From Kitasatospora indigofera (lineage in GTDB: Bacteria > Actinomycetota > Actinomycetes > Streptomycetales > Streptomycetaceae), in contig NZ_BNBO01000016.1 of the NCBI RefSeq assembly GCF_014655955.1, positions 79,160 through 143,159 on the forward strand: a stretch of DNA of 64,000 nt, read 5' to 3'. How positions within the stretch are numbered: position 1 is the first letter of the stretch; the number at the start of each line of letters is the position of its first letter. The translations under genes and the position numbers were made by a program. Shown here piece after piece: positions 58,301 through 64,000 of the stretch. The notes beneath the pieces are model-generated. The model ran no database searches, was not told where the DNA came from, and saw nothing but the letters and a program-made list of their open reading frames with translations.

Positions 58301-60897
58301 ACGGCAAGGTCGACCGCAAGGCGCTGCCCGCGCCCGAGGAGGGGGCCGGCGCCTCCTCCGCCGAGTGGCAGGAGCCCGCCGGGGAGGTCGAGGAGTTCGT
58401 CGCCCTGATGTGGGCCGAGCTGCTCGAAGCCCCCCGGGTCGGCGCCCTGGACGACTTCTTCGAACTCGGCGGCCACTCGCTGCTGGCCACCCAGGTGGTC
58501 GCCCGGATGCGCCGCGCCTACCCCGGACTCCCCACCCCGATCGGGGTGATGGACCTCTTCCAGCACTCCACCGTACGGGCCCTGGCCGCCCTGGTCTCCT
58601 CCCCGCAGACCGACCGCGGCCCGCGCAAGCTGCTGCACCGCCTCACCCCGCAGCGCCGCACCACCGCCAGCATCGTCTGCGCCCCCTACGGCGGCGGCAG
58701 CGCGCTGATCTACAAGCCGCTCGCCGACGCGCTGCCCGAGGACTGGGCGCTGCACTCCATCGCGGTGCCCGGCCACGAACTGGGCGAGCAGGCGATGCCG
58801 ATCGAGGAGGTCGCCGAGCACACCGCGCAGGAGATCCTGGACGGCGTCGAGGGCCGGATCGTGCTCTACGGGCACTGCGGCCTCGGCGTGATGCTCACCG
58901 TCGAGATCGCCCGCCGGCTGGAGGCGGCCGGCCGCGAGGTGGAGGCCGTGCACCTGGGCGGCATCTACCCGTTCGCCCGCCCCAAGGGCCGCGGCTCCGC
59001 CGTCGCCGAGCGCTTCGCCGAGCTGGCCGAGAAGCTGCGCAGCGACCAGGGCATGGTCAACGCGCTCGCCGCCGCCGGACTCGACGTGGACGAGGTGGAC
59101 CCGGAGCAGCTGCGGCTGATCGTCCGCAACCGGCGGGTCGGCACCAAGGAGGCCGAGCGCTACTTCACCCGGCTCTTCGCCGAGGAGGGCGGCGGCCGGC
59201 TGCGCGCCCCGGTGATCTCCGTCGTCGGCGACCGTGACCCGGCCACCGAGTTCTACCAGGAGCGGTTCCGCGAGTGGCACCGGATCACCGGCACCACCGC
59301 CGTGGTCGTGCTGGACGAGGCCGGGCACTTCTACCTCAAGTACCGGGCCGAGGAGCTGGCCACCGTCCTGACCGCCGTGCACCGCTCGATCGCGGCCGGC
59401 ACCGAGGACGAGCACCGCCGCGGCGAGGACGACACCTGGTGGCTGGAGGACGTCTCCCGCTCGCCGGCCGCCGCCCCGCAGCAGAGCGCCGAGGTGATCC
59501 GCCCGAGCATGCGGCGCTTCCTCACCGTCGCCACCGGCCAGCAGATATCGATGATCGGCTCGGCACTCACCGAGTTCGCCCTGCCGGTCTGGATCTACCT
59601 GCAGACCGGCTCGCTGGTCCAGTTCGGACTGCTCGCCGCCTGCGGCCTCGTCCCCGGCATCCTGGCCGCACCCGTCGCCGGCGCCGTGATCGACCGGGGC
59701 GACCGCCGCCGGATCATGATCGGCGGCGACATCGCGGCCGGCCTCACCCAGGCCCTGATGCTCGTCCTGTACCTGGCCGGGAGCCTGGAGGTCTGGCACG
59801 CCTACGTGCTGATCGGCGTGCTCTCCACCGCCCTCACCTTCCAACGCCTCGCCTGGGGCTCCGCCGTCCCGCAGCTGGTGCCCAAGCGCTTCCTCGGCCG
59901 GGCCAACGGCGTGGTCCAGATGGCCTTCGGCTTCGCGCAGTTCCTGGTACCGCTGTTCGCCGTCGGACTGCTCGCCGGCATCGGCCTCGGCGGCATCCTC
60001 AGCATCGACGTGCTCAGCTACACCGCGGCCACGGCCATCACCCTCGCCGTCCGCTTCCCCAAGGCGATGGCCTGGACCCGCCGCGAGTCGGTCACCGCCG
60101 AGATCCGGGCCGGCTTCCAACGATCCCTCGGCAGCCGCCACTTCCGCTCGATGCTGCTCTACTTCGCCGTCCTCAACATCTTCCTCTCCCCGCTCTTCCT
60201 GCTCACCACCCCGCTGGTGCTCTCCTTCGGCGAACTGCGGGACACCGGCTGGGTCGCCACCGGCGGCGGCCTCGGCGCGGTGCTCGGCGGCCTCACGCTG
60301 CTGGTCTGGGGCGGCCCCCGGCACCACCGGCTGCGCGGCGTGCTGCTCGCCACCCTCGGCCTGGCGGCGGCCTGCTTCGTCACCGGCCTCGGCCCGAGCC
60401 TGCCGGTGGTCGCGATCGGCGCCTTCGGCATGGCCTTCGGACTGGCCCTGGTCAACGGCGTCTACGCCACCATCATCCAGACCAAGGTGCCGCTGCGGTT
60501 CCACGGCCGGGTGATCGCCGTCAACACCATGGTCGCCTGGTCGACCCTGCCGATCGGCTTCGCCGTGGTCGCTCCCTTCGGCCCCCGGCTGGCCCAGCCG
60601 CTGATGGACGACGGCGGCGCCCTCGCCTCCACCGTCGGCCGGGTGATCGGCACCGGCGAGGGCCGCGGCATCGGCCTGATCTACCTGCTGTTCGGCCTCG
60701 CCATGGCCGTGCTCGTGCTGGTCTGCCTCTGCATCCCCGTCCTGGCGCGGTTCGACCGCGAGGTGCCCGACGCCCAGTCCGACGACCTGGTCGGCCTGGA
60801 GACCCTGCAAGCCCGCGTGAAGCGCGACGCGCCGAGCGCCGTCACCGCCGGCGCGGCGGCCGACCCGAAGAACGAGGTGACCCGTGACCGGTCCTGA
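55330..60897 (+). CDS. NRPS C-A-T-thioesterase fused to an MFS transporter
   Basis: One 1855-residue chain has a condensation domain (about 40-480; HHIACDG at 179-185), an adenylation domain (about 520-1000; YTSGSTGTPKG at 655), a carrier domain (Ser1050 in LGGHSLL), a thioesterase (about 1110-1365) and a complete MFS transporter (about 1394-1835, about 11-12 helices). Specificity residues read D-F-T-K-V-G-H-V-G-K, nearest to the aspartate code DLTKVGHIGK (8 of 10). The thioesterase has the usual Asp (VVGDRDP) and His (EAGHFYLKY) but its nucleophile motif is GHCGLG, with Cys1183 in place of Ser. The MFS half resembles efflux pumps (PVAGAVIDRGDRRRIM loop). Making, releasing and exporting the peptide would thus be joined in one protein at the membrane. 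ATG follows AGGAAA. Confidence 0.9.
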   Translation: MSDTQDLPADWSATKRALLAQRLKGAAAPARTVGRRPAGATPPLSSGQERLWFMEQFAPGSTAYALAPARRLRGPLDRAALDAALADLVARHEGLRMAFPTNDDGIAEVTVAEPGPSPARFLDVSRPEAGDPEPDPERRAAAAVQRAVAEPFDLATGPLLRALLVRIADEDHVLALVMHHIACDGWSVDILNRELSALYARHADGTGEALPEPEVQFGDYARWQRARLADGSLTASRAYWREELEGVPALELPADRPRPPVLTFEGAVHRFRWSAGMSDRIGELARAYGASRYMVVMAAFQALLSRHSGQSDFAIGSPVAGRLHRELEDVVGPFVNMLPIRAELDPELTFGRLVSRVRETTLDAYSHQEVPFEQMVTDLAVERDVSRSAVFQATFAFQNYGDRAAPGSPAMPLGNEGFGYESTTTHFDLALYMNELEDGLLGVLTYRTDLFDADTVARLADRFEVLVAAALADPDLPVSRLPLLTGAESAAVLGSWAAGPELPAGGPATLTALIARSVAAAPDAPALVFEDRTLSYGELDLRANRLARRLRGLGVGPDTRVAVCLEQSPELAAALVAVLKAGGCYLPLDPEAPAARLDALVADAGAPVLVTDTGLRGRLPRFAGAAVLVDTEPEDGDGSPLPELSGPDDLAYVIYTSGSTGTPKGVAVQHREILNYLAGAGDRLGIVPGASYGLLQSLSFDFSITMLYLALATGGRVHLLPRRIAGVELAERIETLGIDYLKMTPSHLAALTADVEPRHLLPRRALVLGGEASSYAWARELAALGVCAVFNHYGPTEATVGVTVHEVPPADGTEATGSTPIGRPLAGARCYVLDDHRRPVPPGVTGELYLGGERLARGYLGRDDLTAERFLEDPFAAPGGRMYRTGDLARWRADGTLDFLGRGDHQIKVRGYRVEPGEIEAALTALPGVTQAVVVARGEGVKQTLVAYLEHPDPAAAPSTADLRAALLDVLPDYMIPARYVVLERLPLQAHGKVDRKALPAPEEGAGASSAEWQEPAGEVEEFVALMWAELLEAPRVGALDDFFELGGHSLLATQVVARMRRAYPGLPTPIGVMDLFQHSTVRALAALVSSPQTDRGPRKLLHRLTPQRRTTASIVCAPYGGGSALIYKPLADALPEDWALHSIAVPGHELGEQAMPIEEVAEHTAQEILDGVEGRIVLYGHCGLGVMLTVEIARRLEAAGREVEAVHLGGIYPFARPKGRGSAVAERFAELAEKLRSDQGMVNALAAAGLDVDEVDPEQLRLIVRNRRVGTKEAERYFTRLFAEEGGGRLRAPVISVVGDRDPATEFYQERFREWHRITGTTAVVVLDEAGHFYLKYRAEELATVLTAVHRSIAAGTEDEHRRGEDDTWWLEDVSRSPAAAPQQSAEVIRPSMRRFLTVATGQQISMIGSALTEFALPVWIYLQTGSLVQFGLLAACGLVPGILAAPVAGAVIDRGDRRRIMIGGDIAAGLTQALMLVLYLAGSLEVWHAYVLIGVLSTALTFQRLAWGSAVPQLVPKRFLGRANGVVQMAFGFAQFLVPLFAVGLLAGIGLGGILSIDVLSYTAATAITLAVRFPKAMAWTRRESVTAEIRAGFQRSLGSRHFRSMLLYFAVLNIFLSPLFLLTTPLVLSFGELRDTGWVATGGGLGAVLGGLTLLVWGGPRHHRLRGVLLATLGLAAACFVTGLGPSLPVVAIGAFGMAFGLALVNGVYATIIQTKVPLRFHGRVIAVNTMVAWSTLPIGFAVVAPFGPRLAQPLMDDGGALASTVGRVIGTGEGRGIGLIYLLFGLAMAVLVLVCLCIPVLARFDREVPDAQSDDLVGLETLQARVKRDAPSAVTAGAAADPKNEVTRDRS

Positions 60898-63800
60898 GAC
60901 GACGGCCGGCGCCGCCGTGACCCACCCGCTGACCGCCGAACAGCGCCGGCTCTGGTTCCTCCTGCAACTGGACCCGGACGACGCCGGGTTCAACATGTAC
61001 CTGGCGCACCGCTGGAGCGGGCCGCTGGACCAGGGCGCCCTGCGCGCCGCGCTGACCCGGCTCACCGCCCGGCACGACATCCTCCGGACCCGCTTCGAAC
61101 TGCGCGGCGAGGAGCCCGTCCAGGTGGTCGGGGCGCCCACCGACGTGGACCTCACCGTCCTCGAACTGCCCGCCGTGCCGGGGGAGTCCGCCGACGACCT
61201 GGAACGCCGCTTCACCGAGGCGGCCGCCGGTCACGTCAACACGCCCTTCGACCTGGCCGCCGCCCCACCGCTGCGCGCCCTCCTGTTCACCGCCCCGGAC
61301 AGCGGTGAGCACGCCGTGGTCGTCGTCCTGCACCACATCGTCTCGGACGGCTGGTCGGCCGGCACGATGTGGCGCGAGCTGCTCGCCCTGTACCGCGACG
61401 AGATCGGCGAGGCACCCGCCGAGCTGCCCGAACTCGCCCTGCAGTACGGCGACTTCGCGCGGGCCGAACAGGCCCGGACGGCCGCCGCCGACCCCGACGA
61501 GGCCTACCGCTACTGGTACGAGCGGCTGCAGGGCATCTCCGCGCTGACCCTCCCCACCGACCGCCCCAGGCCCGCCGGCGGGACCCACCCCGCCGCCTTC
61601 CACGACATCGACCTCGGACCGGAGCTCACCGCCGGCCTGGACCGGCTGGCCCGCGAACAGCGCTGCACCCCGTTCATGGTGCTGCTCGCCGTCCACCAGA
61701 GCGTGCTGGCCCGCTGGACCGGCCAGGAGGACTTCGCGGTCGGCACCCCGCTGGCCGGCCGCAACGAGGTCGCCCACGAGGCCCTGCTCGGCTACTTCAG
61801 CCGCACCGCCGTCGTCCGGGCCGACCTGACCGGCGAGCCGGACTTCCGGACGGTGCTGCGCCGGGTCCGCTCCGCCACCATGGCGGCGCTCAGCCATCAG
61901 GACATCCCCGAGGAGCGGCTGGCCACCGCGCTCGAACTGCCCAGCCTGCCGGGACACTCGGCGCTCTACCAGACCATGTTCGTGCACCAGAGCCAGCACG
62001 ACCTGGCCGCCGCCGGCGCCGGCCCGGGGCCCGCCGGCGTCCGGCTGGCCCCGATGAACTCCGGCTTTGCCCGCGCCAAGACCGAACTGCTGCTGGACAG
62101 TTGGCGCACCGAGGGCGGCGGTCTGACCCTGTCGTTCTGCTACGACCTGGACGTGTTCGAGCACGCCACCGTGCAGGCCCTGGCCGGCCGCTTCACCACC
62201 CTGCTGGCCAAGGTCGTCGAGGACCCGGAACTGCCCCTGCACGGCGACTGGTTCATCGGACCGGACGAGCGCGCGGCGCTGCTCGCCCAGGGCACCGGTC
62301 CCGATCCGGCCCTCGCCCGCCCGATCCTGGAACGCTTCGCCGCCCAGGTCGCCGCCCGGCCCGGCGCACCCGCCCTGGAGTACGACGGGGAGACCCTCGA
62401 CTACGCCGAACTCGACCGCCGCTCCACCCTGCTGGCCCACCGGCTCGGCAACCAGCGGGGCCGCGCCGTCGCCGTCCGGATCGAGCCCTCCTTCGCCCTG
62501 GTGATCGCCCTGCTGGCGATCTGGAAGGCCGGCGCGGGCTACCTCCCGCTCGACCCGGCGCACCCCGAGGAGCGCCAGCGGCTGATGACGGGAGAGGCCG
62601 CCGCGAGCCTGCTGCTGACCGGCGGCGACACCCCCGGCCCCGGCGACGGCGCCCCCGACCTCGCCCTGCCCGTCCTCACCGTCCCCACCGAGTGGCCGGA
62701 CGGGGAGCCCGCGCCCGCCGCCCTCCCCGGCAGCACCCCGGACGGCGTCGCGTACATCCTCTACACCTCAGGCTCCACCGGCACCCCCAAGGGCGTCGTG
62801 GTCGAGCACGGCGCGCTCGCCGAGCGCGTCGAGTGGATGGCCGGCGACGGCTACCACCTGCAACCCTCCGACCGGATCGTCCAGTTCGCCTCCATCGGCT
62901 TCGACACCCACGCCGAGGAGATCTGGCCCGCCCTGACCGCCGGCGCGTGCTGCGTCCTGCTGCCCGGCGGCGGCCGGATGCTCCCCGACCTGCTGCGCTC
63001 GCCGCAGGGCAGCACCGTCACCGTGCTGGACCTGCCCACCGCCTACTGGCACGAACTGGTCGCGCTCGGCGAGCAGACGCCCTGGCCCGCCGCCCTGCGG
63101 CTGGTCGTCCTCGGCGGCTCGGAGGCCTCCGGGCAGGCCGTCGCCCGCTGGCGCGAGCGGCACGGCGACCGGGTCCGCCTGGTCAACACCTACGGCCCCA
63201 CCGAGGCCACCGTCATCGTCACCAGCGCCGACCTGGGCGCCGCCGACACCGTCGGCCGCCCGCCGCTGGGCCGCCCGCTGCCCGGTGTGCGCTGCTACGT
63301 CCTGGACCGCCGCGGGCAGTTGCTGGCGCCCGGCTCGGAGGGCGAACTCCACCTCGGCGGCAGCGGGTTGGCCCGCGGCTACCTGGCCCGCCCGGAGCTG
63401 ACCGCCGAGCACTTCCGGCCCGACCCGTTCGCCGGCCCCGGCGCCCGGATGTACCGCACCGGCGACCGGGCCCGCTGGCGCACCGACGGCCGGCTGGACT
63501 ACCTCGGCCGCGCCGACGACCAGGTGAAGATCCGCGGCTACCGGATCGAGCCGGCCGAGATCGAGAACGCCCTCACCACCCACCCGGCGGTGGCCCGCGC
63601 GGTGGTGGTGGTCCGCGACGGGCGCCGGCTGATCGGCTACGCCGTGCCCCGGCAGGGCGCCGACCCCGCGCCGGCGGCGCTGCGCGAGCACCTGGCCGCG
63701 CGGCTGCCCGTCTTCATGGTCCCGGACGCGCTGGTGCTGGTCGACGCGCTGCCGCTGACCGCCAACGGCAAGCCGGACCTGGCCGCCCTGCCGGAGCCGG

Positions 63801-64000
63801 ACCCGGCCGGCGGGCTCGGCGGCGAGTACCTGGCGCCGCGGACCGACGCCGAGGTCCTGGTCGTGGAGCTGTGGCAGGAGGTGCTCGGGGTCGCCAAGGT
63901 CGGCGCCCTCGACGACTTCTTCCAACTCGGCGGCGACTCCCTGCTGGTGACCAGGGTGGTGGCCCGGATCCGCGCCACCATCGGCCTGGACGTCCCGATC
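60884..64000 (+). CDS. NRPS module C-A-T, truncated by the window edge
   Basis: The GTG start overlaps the previous stop by 14 nt and follows GAGG. Within 1039 codons it has a condensation domain (HHIVSDG at 150-156), an adenylation domain (YTSGSTGTPKG at 627) and a carrier domain (Ser1019 in LGGDSLL). The LGGDS form often precedes an epimerization or further condensation domain, which would lie to the right. Specificity residues read D-T-E-D-V-G-T-V-I, with acidic Glu239 and Asp278 that suggest a basic or amine-bearing substrate. The C domain motif indicates an L-acceptor type. It is incomplete at its 3' end. Confidence 0.88.
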   Translation, partial: MTGPETTAGAAVTHPLTAEQRRLWFLLQLDPDDAGFNMYLAHRWSGPLDQGALRAALTRLTARHDILRTRFELRGEEPVQVVGAPTDVDLTVLELPAVPGESADDLERRFTEAAAGHVNTPFDLAAAPPLRALLFTAPDSGEHAVVVVLHHIVSDGWSAGTMWRELLALYRDEIGEAPAELPELALQYGDFARAEQARTAAADPDEAYRYWYERLQGISALTLPTDRPRPAGGTHPAAFHDIDLGPELTAGLDRLAREQRCTPFMVLLAVHQSVLARWTGQEDFAVGTPLAGRNEVAHEALLGYFSRTAVVRADLTGEPDFRTVLRRVRSATMAALSHQDIPEERLATALELPSLPGHSALYQTMFVHQSQHDLAAAGAGPGPAGVRLAPMNSGFARAKTELLLDSWRTEGGGLTLSFCYDLDVFEHATVQALAGRFTTLLAKVVEDPELPLHGDWFIGPDERAALLAQGTGPDPALARPILERFAAQVAARPGAPALEYDGETLDYAELDRRSTLLAHRLGNQRGRAVAVRIEPSFALVIALLAIWKAGAGYLPLDPAHPEERQRLMTGEAAASLLLTGGDTPGPGDGAPDLALPVLTVPTEWPDGEPAPAALPGSTPDGVAYILYTSGSTGTPKGVVVEHGALAERVEWMAGDGYHLQPSDRIVQFASIGFDTHAEEIWPALTAGACCVLLPGGGRMLPDLLRSPQGSTVTVLDLPTAYWHELVALGEQTPWPAALRLVVLGGSEASGQAVARWRERHGDRVRLVNTYGPTEATVIVTSADLGAADTVGRPPLGRPLPGVRCYVLDRRGQLLAPGSEGELHLGGSGLARGYLARPELTAEHFRPDPFAGPGARMYRTGDRARWRTDGRLDYLGRADDQVKIRGYRIEPAEIENALTTHPAVARAVVVVRDGRRLIGYAVPRQGADPAPAALREHLAARLPVFMVPDALVLVDALPLTANGKPDLAALPEPDPAGGLGGEYLAPRTDAEVLVVELWQEVLGVAKVGALDDFFQLGGDSLLVTRVVARIRATIGLDVPI

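Noticed and set aside
57244..61215. A 1323-codon antisense open frame opposite the NRPS genes
   Set aside because: It is the complement shadow of NRPS coding sequence, with the typical Gly/Val/Ala/Gln composition and no domain.
1..64000. CRISPR arrays, tRNA or rRNA genes, insertion sequences, prophage or attachment sites
   Set aside because: No spacer-repeat pattern, cloverleaf, transposase or integrase was recognised; the short tandem repeats found have no unique spacers.

Overview
This window is chromosomal DNA of very high GC content (roughly three quarters G+C by eye) from a Streptomyces- or Kitasatospora-like actinomycete. Supporting signs are the extreme third-position GC, frequent GTG and TTG starts, many 4-nt ATGA/GTGA stop-start overlaps, likely leaderless promoters, abundant GntR/ROK/TetR regulators, secreted CBM13 glycosidases and an NRPS cluster. 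No rRNA, tRNA, CRISPR, IS element or prophage was recognised.

Layout. 1-1088: the start of a polysaccharide deacetylase gene and a small membrane protein upstream of it. 1496-2941: a secreted family-43 galactanase-like enzyme. 3551-14809: ten tightly coupled minus-strand genes encoding an ATP-grasp ligase, a DUF364 protein, an SbnA/cysteine-synthase-like PLP enzyme, a dipeptide-epimerase-like enolase, an MFS exporter, a methyltransferase and a complete Dpp/Nik-type ABC importer. Their promoter (14854-14882) carries a near-perfect Zur box just upstream of the -35 element and a weaker one in the -35/-10 spacer. I read this as a make-export-reimport zincophore (metallophore) system with an unfamiliar enzyme set; it is the best candidate here for an undescribed system.

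15143-23710: an M14 carboxypeptidase with a small partner protein, exonuclease III, a HutC/DasR-type GntR regulator with a dre-like operator, a ROK regulator, an EtfB-methyltransferase-like protein, a GNAT acetyltransferase and a divergent TetR/NTF2-like pair. 23869-27249: bioBAD; bioF lies apart at 39733-40923. 27460-36812: a membrane protein, a hydrolase/TetR pair with two identical operators, a LuxR-like regulator, two aldo/keto reductases, a large DExH helicase and an XRE/MmyB-type regulator. 37103-39609: a leader mini-ORF, a DUF1023 hydrolase broken by a frameshift in a C run, and a membrane-anchored partner. 40952-43112: NHEJ-type LigD polymerase and ligase as separate divergent genes. 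43238-51177: a ROK-headed operon with a sulfonate-type ABC transporter, a sulfatase and a secreted GH43 enzyme, probably for sulfated glycans.

52007-64000: the left part of an NRPS cluster that leaves the window. Module 1 (C-A-T) has a glycine-like code, module 2 (C-A-T-thioesterase) has an Asp-like code and is fused in one chain to a complete MFS transporter, and module 3 (C-A-T, truncated) has an acidic pocket that suggests a basic substrate. The thioesterase of module 2 has Cys in place of the usual nucleophilic Ser. Two DasR-like sites lie in and just after the predicted NRPS promoter.
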